Source of the DNA: Cellvibrio polysaccharolyticus
Lineage (GTDB): Bacteria; Pseudomonadota; Gammaproteobacteria; Pseudomonadales; Cellvibrionaceae
Assembly (NCBI RefSeq): GCF_015182315.1
Contig: NZ_PRDL01000001.1
Location: 2,790,001 to 2,854,000, forward strand
Length of the DNA stretch: 64,000 nucleotides
Reading direction: 5' to 3'
Below are positions 10,601 to 18,101 of the stretch, one piece after another (the first letter of the stretch is position 1; each line of letters opens with the position of its first letter). The position numbers and the translations under genes are program-made. Below the pieces are notes generated by a model, which saw only the letters and a list, made by a program, of their open reading frames with translations, was not told the origin of the DNA and searched no databases.

Positions 10601-11686
10601 ATCTGGCACACCGGTAATCAGGGCATTCCGTCTCTGCAACAAAATGGCGCGCAACTGACAACCTTTTGGAAACCATGGCCGGGCGAAGCCGTTACCATCA
10701 ATATTGAACGCCCGTCCGCCATTGCCGGTAACCACCTGACGATCAATAGCGTTAACCTCACCCATAAACCCGGTCAGCGCGCGACCAACAGTGAACTGCA
10801 CATTGCTATTAAAGCGAATCAGGCCGGCCAATATACATTCACCTTGCCCGAAGGCGCGCGCCTGGAATCCTTGCGCATTGATCAGCGCGAACAACCACTT
10901 AACCAGACATCCGGAACTTTAAAAATTCCGTTGCGTCCCGGTGAGCAAACGCTGCAATTAAATTGGCAAAGCAACGAAGGTTTCGCCATCAAAACCACTA
11001 CGCCTGCGGTTGACCTAGGCACTGCCGGCCACAATCAGGCGATTAACATTGAAGTACCCGCAGACCGCTGGGTGTTACTAACCGGTGGACCCGCCATCGG
11101 CCCGGCCATTTTAATATGGGGAATTATTGCGGTTATTTTATTGATCGCGGTTGCACTGGGACGGAGCCGACTGACACCGTTAAAAACCTGGGAGTGGGTT
11201 TTGCTGGGGCTGGGAATCGCCACTATTAATTTGTATGCGATGGCGTTTGTGGCGGTATGGATGATTTTGCTGAATCAGCGCGGCAAATTGGAAAATTTGC
11301 CAACCGCACATAATTTCAAATGGATTCAGTTTGGCTTGTTTGCCTTGTCGGTTATTACATTGGGCTTTTTGCTCGCCAGTATTCCGCTCGGGCTGCTGTC
11401 GAATCCGGAAATGTATATCACTGGCAACGGTTCAACCAGTTGGTATTTGCAGTGGTATCAGGATAAAACTGAAAACCTGCTCTCCCAAGCCTGGGTTATT
11501 TCTCTGCCGATGGGTTATTACCGCCTGGCGATGCTGCTGTGGTCACTTTGGCTGGCGTTTGCTTTGATTCGCTGGTGCAAGTGGGGCTGGCAACAATTGG
11601 GGCATCAGGCACTTTGGTATATTCCGGGCTCGGAAAAAAGTGTTGCCAAAGAAGACCTCGACGAAAAACCTGAACAAACACGCTGA
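7613..11686 (+). CDS. large secreted/multi-pass membrane protein of unrecognised family
   Basis: A 1357-residue protein I cannot assign to a family. Seen from the sequence: an N-terminal signal peptide (FVLYLVASILMSASALAA); a long hydrophilic, beta-rich region (about residues 30-470) with Trp-rich segments; hydrophobic blocks near residues 475-560 and 660-732; a second beta-rich periplasmic-type region (about 735-1150); then several transmembrane helices near 1152-1224, 1239-1262 and 1296-1320. The start at 7613 is chosen because GGAG lies 6 nt upstream; an in-frame ATG at 7601 would include that site. It stands alone between two terminators. The layout suggests an inner-membrane protein with two large periplasmic domains. 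No enzymatic motif was recognised. Confidence 0.85.
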   Translation: MFRFVLYLVASILMSASALAAPADNTPPPLQPWTSWVLEKHPDIQCPFLYNSGQRHCLYPSALRLEANATGATFTYEVELYRAGWVQLPGNDDFWPTQVRNQTQPVSVRRQEQQPQAWLDAGKHQLSGSFQWSALPRSITIPAASGILQVRVEGQTILSPEVDREQQLWLSESQQEPSATVTDNLDIRVFRLLDDDIPLTATTRLELNVSGREREVLLGPLLLSGFAPQRLDTSLPAKLEDDGSLRIQVKPGRHIVTLIAHQLSATPTLTFTPTNESWPAQEVWVFAAHRDLRTVQLQGASSIDPSQTGLPTEWQQLPAYLVTAETRITLEELQRGSMAASANQLSLQKDLWLDFSGKGFTVRDIIRGNFSGTSRLDSLAPYQPGSAVLNGEPQVITHLNGVENSNGGIEIRERNPELIALSRLETTGEFPVSGWQQDFSRIDARLHLSPGWSLINASGVSQISGSWVSKWSLWDIFLVLIITVTLARLTSPWIGALALATLLLVYHRVNAPVFIWLNIAAALALLPLVTGQFRKFLHGYNLFSFALLALICLPFAVNEARQFFYPQLDMPYRNISQPDYAHEPPPVAASAYDEPVAVAESAMMMTRSLASPAPMKESSNKIPLSQQYDPAQQTQTGPGLPQWQWQVVNLSWSGPVISSDTTRLYLVSPLLNRFGHLLSALLPLLLGGILLKRSMPAAIALASRLKLHRVATALAPVLLGGLLVLQPEPATANTVIIDKELLSELESRLTKSPTCLPDCASIESGTLQITNNQLNLRLTVHAADVIAFPLPSQAGQWRPDRVSINGQPAALTYSDNQQLLTVLTAGTQVIDLQVSLEKRDEITLQFPLPAHNLQYDIEGWQIAGNRSRSTTASSLQLTRDIAPSDSATTEERLTPGRIAPFVQVTRTLNLGLEWTVITHVQRVAPAQGVINLEIPLLAGESPVSGEATADGKMAVRLGAEAQTARWESVLKITDQIQLQAPTSVPWTEVWQLQSSPIWHTGNQGIPSLQQNGAQLTTFWKPWPGEAVTINIERPSAIAGNHLTINSVNLTHKPGQRATNSELHIAIKANQAGQYTFTLPEGARLESLRIDQREQPLNQTSGTLKIPLRPGEQTLQLNWQSNEGFAIKTTTPAVDLGTAGHNQAINIEVPADRWVLLTGGPAIGPAILIWGIIAVILLIAVALGRSRLTPLKTWEWVLLGLGIATINLYAMAFVAVWMILLNQRGKLENLPTAHNFKWIQFGLFALSVITLGFLLASIPLGLLSNPEMYITGNGSTSWYLQWYQDKTENLLSQAWVISLPMGYYRLAMLLWSLWLAFALIRWCKWGWQQLGHQALWYIPGSEKSVAKEDLDEKPEQTR

Positions 11687-11691
11687 ATAAA

Positions 11692-11724
11692 AAAAGCCGT
11701 TAGCAGAGATTGCTAACGGCTTTT
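11692..11724. terminator. terminator between convergent genes
   Basis: AAAAGCCGTTAGCA (11692-11705) pairs with TGCTAACGGCTTTT (11711-11724), loop GAGAT. A- and T-runs on both sides let it serve the large plus-strand membrane gene and possibly the opposing minus-strand operon. Confidence 0.88.
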
Positions 11725-11790
11725 CGATCTTCCAACTTTTCTACAACAACAGGCAAATACCAGACTGTCGTTTTGCCCTCAGCGCTATTA

Positions 11791-12963
11791 TCAATCGAGA
11801 ATAATGTGCGGTAAAAAACGCGATGTGTCTTTGGTAATCAGCGAGCTGTCTTCGCGCAAACAAATACCTGCTGCGCTATCGCCCACCACCCAACTCCCTA
11901 TCAGGGTGTAAGTATCCTGCTGGCGACGGTTGTCGCGAAATTTTGGTAGGGGTGCCAGCGCCTGACGAATAAAACCACCATCATCGTAGGGCCCGTTTTC
12001 AACAACCCGCTGCCCGGCGTCGGTCAGCAGTTCGATGTTGGCACCTTCGCGAGAGAGCAAGGGTTTGCGCACCCAGCCCGCCTGCAATGGCTGCGAAGCC
12101 GAATCTTCGAAAAATGCCGGCAACAAATTGGGATGATCCGGGTATTTTTCCCACAACATCGGCAAGATGCCCTTGTTGGACAAAATCATCTTCCATGAAG
12201 GTTCCAGCCACAAGGTGCTGGACGTTTTAATAACCTTGCCGAACTCCTCCTGCACCAGAAATTCCCAAGGGTAGAGTTTGAACAAACCCTGAATGTAATA
12301 GCCTTCTTCGTCTACCAGCTGGCCGTCTGCCTGTCCGATATTTTCGATGGCGATGTAACGTCCATCAATACCGGCCTGGGTAGCAATATCCATCAGGTAA
12401 TCGACCGTGCCTTTATCTTCAACACTATTGGCAACACTGGAAAAATAAAAGGGTTGCGGCAATGACAAGCGGCCAAACGCTTCTTCCAGTTTGTCCTGCA
12501 AGGAGTTGAATTGATCGGCATGCCCGGGCAGCAAACCGCGCTGCATTTGCTCTTCAAGCCATACCCACTGAAAAAAACCGGTTTCGAATAATGAGGTTGG
12601 CGTGTCGTAATTCAATTCCAGCAGTTTGGCCGGGCCTTTGCCATCGTAGGAAAGATCCATGCGGCCATACAAATGGGGTTCGCCGTTTTGCCAGGAATTG
12701 TAAATATGATTCCAGAAAGGCTCGGGGATGCCCAATTGCTGCAATTTTTGCGCATTACCGGCAATATCCTCAACCAATGACATCGCCATTTGATGCAGTT
12801 CTTCAGTCGGCCCTTCCAGGTCATCTTCAACCTGCTGAAGGCTGAATTGATAGTAAGCGCTTTCGTCCCAGTAAGGCTCACCATCAAAAGTATGAAACTG
12901 GAAGCCGGTTTCTTCTGCCCGGGCACGCCAATCGGGGCGTTCTTCTATATCAATACGCTGCAT
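11791..12963 (-). CDS. yjfC: glutathionylspermidine synthase family protein (YjfC/YgiC type)
   Basis: ATP-grasp-like protein of the GSP_synth family, 390 residues, matching E. coli YjfC/YgiC in length and layout. These proteins resemble the amide-forming half of bifunctional glutathionylspermidine synthetase, but their true substrate is not settled. Seen: LYGRMDLSYDGKGPAKLLELNYDTPTSLFE (the nucleotide/metal-site segment with NYD), LYPWEFLVQEEFGK, SNKGILPMLWEKYPDHPNLLPAF and KPLLSREGANI, all typical of the family. The amidase domain of the bifunctional enzyme is absent. The ATG lies directly against the stop of the DUF1190 gene, so the two are tightly coupled in a DUF350-DUF1190-YjfC operon. 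Confidence 0.9.
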   Translation of the reverse strand: MQRIDIEERPDWRARAEETGFQFHTFDGEPYWDESAYYQFSLQQVEDDLEGPTEELHQMAMSLVEDIAGNAQKLQQLGIPEPFWNHIYNSWQNGEPHLYGRMDLSYDGKGPAKLLELNYDTPTSLFETGFFQWVWLEEQMQRGLLPGHADQFNSLQDKLEEAFGRLSLPQPFYFSSVANSVEDKGTVDYLMDIATQAGIDGRYIAIENIGQADGQLVDEEGYYIQGLFKLYPWEFLVQEEFGKVIKTSSTLWLEPSWKMILSNKGILPMLWEKYPDHPNLLPAFFEDSASQPLQAGWVRKPLLSREGANIELLTDAGQRVVENGPYDDGGFIRQALAPLPKFRDNRRQQDTYTLIGSWVVGDSAAGICLREDSSLITKDTSRFLPHIILD

Positions 12964-13536
12964 TTAACCACCGACTGTTTGACGGGAGGCCGCCTGAGCA
13001 CCGAAACCACCACGCTGTGCAATGGCGGATGCACGTGGCTGCACCTGTGAAGGACGCACTGCTGCCGGGCCGGTTTGACGGGCCACCGGGGTATTGGTCG
13101 CGGTACGGAAAGTACTGCGATCATCGGCAGATTTGTACAAAGGCTGGGATTGCACACCATTACGTGCGGTATTCGCAGCGGCCCCCGGTGCAGCGCCCTG
13201 ACGGTTCAGCATTTGCCCGGCCAGGTAGCCCATCATCAACGGCATAAAGAAAGAGCCGCTGGCGTGTTGTTCCGGGGCGGTTTCGCATTGTCCCGCGCCG
13301 AAATCTACCTCACACTCAGCTTTGTTGGCGTACTTGGGAGCGACTTGCGGGTGCAGTGCCTGGGCGGCTTTAAAGTCAGCCAGACATTGGTCAGCGGCGG
13401 CAACAGTGGCAAAAGAAGAACACTCTTCGGCACTGGTAAACACCACTGCCTGGGAAGCTTCTTCGCCGCAACCTGCCAGCATGAACGGCAGGGCCGGAGC
13501 CATTAAAATCAATGCTGCTTTTCTACTACGCTTCAT
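12964..13536 (-). CDS. yjfM: DUF1190 lipoprotein (YgiB/YjfM type)
   Basis: A 190-residue lipoprotein. The lipobox LAGC follows a hydrophobic signal (ALILMAPALPFM), so it should be lipid-anchored. Family features: the Cys-containing segments EECSSFATVAAADQCLADF and CEVDFGAGQCE, then FFMPLMMGYLAGQML and an extended Gln/Ala/Arg-rich tail. I chose the ATG at 13536 because GGAG lies 6 nt before it; a TTG two codons upstream is less likely. It lies between the DUF350 and YjfC-type genes. The family's role is not established. Confidence 0.88.
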   Translation of the reverse strand: MKRSRKAALILMAPALPFMLAGCGEEASQAVVFTSAEECSSFATVAAADQCLADFKAAQALHPQVAPKYANKAECEVDFGAGQCETAPEQHASGSFFMPLMMGYLAGQMLNRQGAAPGAAANTARNGVQSQPLYKSADDRSTFRTATNTPVARQTGPAAVRPSQVQPRASAIAQRGGFGAQAASRQTVGG

Positions 13537-13546
13537 GATCAACTCC

Positions 13547-13960
13547 TCAATAAGTCATACAGGCGGCATTCAACATGCCGACGGTGATCGCAACCGCTGC
13601 GGCAAAGGTGCCGGCAGCCATCTCGCCTTGTTCGATCCGTTGCGGTAACTGCTTTAACAGTACGCGCAATACCAGAAAAGTTAACACCTGCACTACCAGC
13701 GCTACCGCTCCCCAAATCGCACAATCCAGCAGCGACAGCGAGTTGGTAATGGCGCTGGACAAGGGCAGTGAAAATCCGATCAGGGCGCCACCAAAAGCCA
13801 CTGCCGCAGAGCCATTGTTAGCCCGGATCAGCGCCAGCTCATCATGGGGTGTTACCCGGGTATATAGAAAGGTAAACGCCAGCAAAAGCACGACCGCAAC
13901 CGCGAAATAACCCAGAAAGGCCGGCAATCCGGCGAGTGATGATACGGTTGATTCCAACAT
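13547..13960 (-). CDS. yjfL: DUF350 membrane protein (YjfL type)
   Basis: A 137-residue integral membrane protein with four predicted helices, of the DUF350 family. Seen: FAVAVVLLLAFTFLYTRVTPHDELALIRANNGSAAVAFGGALIGFSLPL, in which the conserved polar stretch and the following GG/IGFSLPL are family hallmarks. GGAGG lies 7 nt before the ATG. It is the first gene of the three-gene operon with the DUF1190 lipoprotein and the GSP_synth-like protein, the same partners as in E. coli yjfLMC. Function is unknown. Confidence 0.9.
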   Translation of the reverse strand: MLESTVSSLAGLPAFLGYFAVAVVLLLAFTFLYTRVTPHDELALIRANNGSAAVAFGGALIGFSLPLSSAITNSLSLLDCAIWGAVALVVQVLTFLVLRVLLKQLPQRIEQGEMAAGTFAAAVAITVGMLNAACMTY

Positions 13961-14113
13961 GATAGTGCCTCCGTCAGTAAGGATAAGTAGATGGCGATCC
14001 TGAGGAAAAAACGACAGAAATACAAGTGGTTAACCGCTATTTACTAGCAGAAGCGAAGGCTTTGACTGTTTATTTCAAGCATTGTCTCACTTGAGGGGCA
14101 ACAAATAAGCTGA

Positions 14114-14133
14114 TACTGTATATAAATACAGTA
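14114..14133. promoter_or_regulatory. LexA (SOS) box upstream of the radical SAM gene
   Basis: TACTGTATATAAATACAGTA matches the extended gammaproteobacterial LexA consensus (TACTGTATATATATACAGTA) at 19 of 20 positions, with intact CTGT and ACAG ends. It lies 14 nt before the ATG at 14148. It overlaps a possible -10 (TACTGT, 14114-14119) set 17 nt after a possible -35 (TTGAGG, 14091-14096). A repressor here would block the only evident promoter of the two-gene operon. Confidence 0.88.
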
Positions 14134-14147
14134 TTGAGTAAAATGTG

Positions 14148-15365
14148 ATGGAATTGATCGCAAAGCTGGCCATTCTGGCCGATGCTGCCAAATATGATGC
14201 GTCTTGCGCCAGCAGCGGAGCACCCAAGCGAAGCTCAAAAGGCAAAGAAGGGCTGGGCTCGACCAATGGCATGGGCATTTGTCACAGCTTTACCCCCGAC
14301 GGTCGCTGCGTATCGCTGCTGAAAATTCTGCTAACCAATTTTTGTTTGTATGACTGCCAATACTGCGTCAATCGTCGCTCCAGCGATGTACCCAGAGCCC
14401 GTTTTACCGCCGAAGAAGTGGTCAAATTAACGCTGGATTTTTACCGCCGCAATTGTGTTAGTGGCCTGTTTTTAAGTTCCGGCATCATCCAGTCGGTGGA
14501 TTACACCATGGAGCAATTGGTGCTGGTGGCGCAGCTCTTGCGGGAAAAGTATGCCTTCCGGGGATACATCCACCTGAAAACCATTCCTGCGGCGGACCCG
14601 GCGTTGATTCAACAGGCGGGGCTTTACGCAGACCGCCTCAGCGTCAATATCGAGCTGCCCACCAACGAGAGCCTGATTCGCCTTGCACCGGAAAAAAACA
14701 TCCCGTCAATCAGTGACGCCATGGCTGTGATTCATCGGGGCCAACAAGCCGTGCTGGGAGAAAGAAGAGCACCGCTATTTACCCCGGCAGGCCAAAGCAC
14801 GCAGATGATCATCGGTGCCGACACGGCCAACGATCAGACGATCCTGCAACGTGCCGAAGGCTTGTACCAAAACTTCAAACTGCGCCGGGTTTACTACTCG
14901 GCATTTAGCCCCATTCCGGCCAGCCCGACCGGGTTGCCGCTGGCGCCTCCGCCGCTGTTGCGGGAACACCGCCTGTACCAGGCCGATTTTTTAATTCGAG
15001 GCTACGGTTTCAGCAGCAGTGAATTACTCGCCAAACCCGGTAATTTACCGCTGGATATAGACCCGAAACTGGCATGGGCGCTGAGCAATCGGGACCGTTT
15101 TCCGGTGGATCTGGATCGCGCCGATATCACCTTGATTGCTCGCGTTCCCGGCATCGGCTTACGCACCGCCGAGCGCTTGATTTCACTAAGGCGCGAGCGC
15201 CGCATTCGCTACCAGGATCTTATTCGCCTTCGCTGTGTTTTATCCAAAGCCAAACCTTTTATTATTACCAGTGATTACCACCCGCAACAGGCAGAAATTC
15301 GCAGCTCGCACTTACGCCAGCAATTGGCGGACAAATTACCGCCGGAACAAATGGGGCTGTGGTAA
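14148..15365 (+). CDS. radical SAM protein, putative DNA modification/repair (TIGR03916 type)
   Basis: A 405-residue radical SAM enzyme of the group often annotated 'putative DNA modification/repair protein' and found beside DUF4130 or uracil-DNA-glycosylase-like genes. The cluster motif is C66-x3-C70-x2-C73 (FCLYDCQYC). The N-terminal part carries GMGICHSFTPDGRC, typical of this group. A helix-hairpin-helix DNA-binding motif, VPGIGLRTAERLISLRR, lies at about residues 331-347. The start could also be the GTG at 14145. A near-consensus LexA box lies immediately upstream and the stop overlaps the next start, so the pair should be SOS-induced together. The reaction and substrate are unknown. Confidence 0.93.
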   Translation: MELIAKLAILADAAKYDASCASSGAPKRSSKGKEGLGSTNGMGICHSFTPDGRCVSLLKILLTNFCLYDCQYCVNRRSSDVPRARFTAEEVVKLTLDFYRRNCVSGLFLSSGIIQSVDYTMEQLVLVAQLLREKYAFRGYIHLKTIPAADPALIQQAGLYADRLSVNIELPTNESLIRLAPEKNIPSISDAMAVIHRGQQAVLGERRAPLFTPAGQSTQMIIGADTANDQTILQRAEGLYQNFKLRRVYYSAFSPIPASPTGLPLAPPPLLREHRLYQADFLIRGYGFSSSELLAKPGNLPLDIDPKLAWALSNRDRFPVDLDRADITLIARVPGIGLRTAERLISLRRERRIRYQDLIRLRCVLSKAKPFIITSDYHPQQAEIRSSHLRQQLADKLPPEQMGLW

Positions 15366-16216
15366 TGATCAATCTCGACTGCGAAAATAATTTCTCCTTA
15401 TGGAGAACCCAGGCACGGCTTCTGCTCAGCCATAACAGGCCGCCATCGCACGTTAACTGGGATGACTCCGCCTCCCTGTCGCTATTGGATAGCACTGAAA
15501 CGATACCCACAACGCCGGGCGACAACGCGGTGCGCGTGCCCGCGGAATTGATTCTTTTGCTGGAACGGGCCTGCTGTTATCGGGGTGAGCAACGCTGGAA
15601 TTTTCTTTACCGCATTTTGTGGCGCGTTAGCCAGGGCGATCGGACGGCCATGTTAGCGGGCGATATTGACGGCAGTGAGCTGCACAAGCGCATTAAACAA
15701 GTCCGCCGGGAGGCGCATCATCTTCATGCATTTCTGCGTTTTAATGAAATATCTGATCAAGGGGAAGAAAAACTGGCATACGCCGCATGGCATGAACCGG
15801 CGCACGATATTTTGCAACGTGCCAGCAGCCATTTTATTGACCGGATGGGGAAATGCAGCTGGTTAATTGCTACACCGGATGACGGCGTTTTTTATGACGG
15901 ACAAACCTTGCACTATCAACGCCCCTGCCCGGCCGAATGGCAACATCTCGCAAGAAATGCCACCGACAATAAAAGTGATCTCTGGCTAACCTATTACCAG
16001 CATATTTTTAACCCGGCCCGTGTGAATGAAAAAATCACTCAACAACATATGCCGGTGCGGTTTTGGAAAAATTTACCGGAAGGTCCCTCTATTGCAAGAT
16101 TGATTCAACAAGCAAAGCACGGAAAACAACGCGATGGACAAGCCGCAAGTATTAAATTAATACCCGGAAAACGTATTCCCCGAGCGCCTTTTAATCCGCA
16201 AGCACAACAGCAATGA
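15365..16216 (+). CDS. DUF4130 / TIGR03915 family putative DNA metabolism protein
   Basis: A 283-residue partner of the preceding radical SAM protein. The central segment HKRIKQVRREAHHLHAFLRFNEI is the family hallmark, followed by YAAWHEPAHDILQRASSHFIDRMGKCSWLIATPDDG. The ATG at 15365 overlaps the upstream TAA (TAATG), with GGGG/GTGG upstream as ribosome site, indicating translational coupling. In many bacteria this family is fused at its C-terminus to a UdgX-type uracil-DNA glycosylase; here the protein ends soon after the DUF4130 region and no glycosylase gene follows in this window. Biochemical role unknown; a DNA repair or modification role is inferred from context. Confidence 0.88.
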   Translation: MINLDCENNFSLWRTQARLLLSHNRPPSHVNWDDSASLSLLDSTETIPTTPGDNAVRVPAELILLLERACCYRGEQRWNFLYRILWRVSQGDRTAMLAGDIDGSELHKRIKQVRREAHHLHAFLRFNEISDQGEEKLAYAAWHEPAHDILQRASSHFIDRMGKCSWLIATPDDGVFYDGQTLHYQRPCPAEWQHLARNATDNKSDLWLTYYQHIFNPARVNEKITQQHMPVRFWKNLPEGPSIARLIQQAKHGKQRDGQAASIKLIPGKRIPRAPFNPQAQQQ

Positions 16217-16275
16217 CGATAGTTCGACCCTGTCTTTTGTAGATAATAATAGTTTGCAAAAACTGACGAGCAGGC

Positions 16276-16303
16276 ATAAAAAAAGCCGCGTTAGCGGCTC
16301 AGG
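16276..16303 (-). terminator. terminator of halogenase A
   Basis: AGCCGC (16284-16289) pairs with GCGGCT (16294-16299), loop GTTA. On the minus strand the stem is followed by a run of seven T, 38 nt past the halogenase A stop. The DUF4130 gene reads toward it from the other side. Confidence 0.8.
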
Positions 16304-16336
16304 TTGTTAACAAAGTGCCACTCTGTCCGTTTGTCA

Positions 16337-17836
16337 TTAGACGGGAAGAGGCGGTGAATTTTCGAACGCACAATAGCGTTTAATAAATTGTTCATGCGGA
16401 GGCAGCGTGGATACGCTTTTCGCTACATGATTTTTAAAGCCATTTAAATACTCAATAATTTCCTTATCGGGCATATTGTCTACAATCGGCTGATAGATTT
16501 TGGGGATAACCCCCTGACCGATCATTACCTGACTCCAGCCATTGTGGCGAAACAATTCATCCCCGCCCACGTAAATCATGCCACTCTCACGAAACATTTC
16601 AATGCGGTGCTGCAGGGTATCCGGAACGGGCATGGTACGAACATAATTCCAGAAGGGAGTGTCGTCACGGCGGGTTGCGTGATAGTGCAGGATGATAAAG
16701 TCGCGAATACCCTCCGCCTCTTCTTTGGACTGACGATTAAACTCTTTGACCACAACCGGTTGAATGCCTCGCAAAGGAAACAATCTCAGCAGACGAATAA
16801 CCGCTGATGTCACCATATGAATACTGGTTGACTCAAGTGGCTCAAGAAAGCCCGAAGCCAATCCCATTGCGATACAGTTCTTATTCCATATCAATTTACG
16901 CCGCCCGGTGACAAACTCAATCAATCTGGGCTCGCCACGTAATGGCCCGGACAGATTCTCACGCAAAGTCATATCAGCCCATTCGCGGTCCGCGAATTGA
17001 CTGGCGTATACCAATCCATTTCCCACACGATTTTGCAGAGGAATTTGCCATTGCCAACCGGAGCCGTGGGCGGTAGCTTTGGTGTAAGGAACCGCCGGCC
17101 CTGATCTCCCGGTTTGAACCGCAAGTGCTGAATCACAGGGAAGCCAATGCTGCCAATTTTCGTAGCCGGTTTTTAAAGCGCCTTCGCTTAATAGCGCCCT
17201 GAATCCGGAGCAATCTATAAACAGATCGCCGTTAATGGTTTCGCCCCGAGCCAACCGCACCCCGAGAATGTCCCCGGTATTTGGATCCAGCTCAACGTGC
17301 TCAACCTTGCCTTCATGGCGAACCACACCCAGCGCTTCACTGAAGTTTCTCAGATAAAGAGCGTATAAACCGGCATCAAGATGAAAGGCATAGTTCAACG
17401 CCGGATTCTCTGTGATCGCAAAGACTCCCCGCTTTGCAGCAACACTCTCCAGGCAAAAATCACCGAAGGATACATTCAGACCAAGTTCGCGCCCCCGGCG
17501 CCAGAAGTGCTGAAATTCTCCCGCCCAGAAAACACGCCCTACCTGCCCGAAGGCATGCATGTAATCTTCGCCAATTTCGCCCCAGTTTTTAAAATTAATC
17601 CCGAGCTTGAAGGTTGCATGGGTTGCCTTCAACACTTCCGCTTCCGGAATTTCAAGCAGTTTGTGATACGCCGTCATAGTGGGAATGGTTGCCTCACCCA
17701 CACCCACGGTAGGAATATCATCCGATTCAATCAAGGTAACCCGCACCCGTCCCTGATACATTTTCCCGACGCCCGCCGCGACCAGCCAGCCAGCGGTTCC
17801 ACCTCCAACAATGACAACGTGTTTAACAGGTTGCAT
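16337..17836 (-). CDS. flavin-dependent 'tryptophan halogenase' family protein A
   Basis: A 499-residue FAD-dependent halogenase-family protein (PF04820). Seen: FAD-binding GGGTAGW (11-17); VGVGEATIP; Lys77 in TFKLGINFKNW, at the position of the chloramine-forming Lys of PrnA/RebH; WQWQIP (261-266), the WxWxIP family signature; and LEPLES (331-336) with the catalytic-Glu region. True substrate unknown; such proteins near TonB receptors have not been tied to tryptophan. ATG at 17836 is preferred over 17842 because GAGGT then has usable spacing and the paralogue starts at the same point. It aligns with halogenase B without gaps, about 80 of the first 100 residues identical. It lies downstream of B but is separated by a terminator. 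Confidence 0.92.
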   Translation of the reverse strand: MQPVKHVVIVGGGTAGWLVAAGVGKMYQGRVRVTLIESDDIPTVGVGEATIPTMTAYHKLLEIPEAEVLKATHATFKLGINFKNWGEIGEDYMHAFGQVGRVFWAGEFQHFWRRGRELGLNVSFGDFCLESVAAKRGVFAITENPALNYAFHLDAGLYALYLRNFSEALGVVRHEGKVEHVELDPNTGDILGVRLARGETINGDLFIDCSGFRALLSEGALKTGYENWQHWLPCDSALAVQTGRSGPAVPYTKATAHGSGWQWQIPLQNRVGNGLVYASQFADREWADMTLRENLSGPLRGEPRLIEFVTGRRKLIWNKNCIAMGLASGFLEPLESTSIHMVTSAVIRLLRLFPLRGIQPVVVKEFNRQSKEEAEGIRDFIILHYHATRRDDTPFWNYVRTMPVPDTLQHRIEMFRESGMIYVGGDELFRHNGWSQVMIGQGVIPKIYQPIVDNMPDKEIIEYLNGFKNHVAKSVSTLPPHEQFIKRYCAFENSPPLPV

Positions 17837-18060
17837 CGGCATTACCTCATGAGATTATTTTATTTTTACATTACAGCACGGACAAACAAGGGGCCTGCCT
17901 TTGCCGGAATGAACCCTGCTTTCAAAATTACCCTTGCCCTTCGCCCTTAATTAAAAGCCGGATTAACAGAGCTTTACTCCGGTCACACCATCATGCCAAA
18001 GCACTACGAGTAAATTTTGATGTATATTTAACTGTATCGAAAAATACCTGGAGCAAATTA

Positions 18061-18099
18061 AAAAAACCGATATTACTTATGCAATATCGGTTTTTTTTT
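18061..18099. terminator. terminator between halogenases B and A
   Basis: AAAAAACCGATATT (18061-18074) pairs with AATATCGGTTTTTT (18083-18096), with an 8-nt loop. It begins just past the halogenase B stop codon. T-runs on both strands. It implies halogenase A has its own promoter in 17837-18060. Confidence 0.9.
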
Positions 18100-18101
18100 A
18101 A

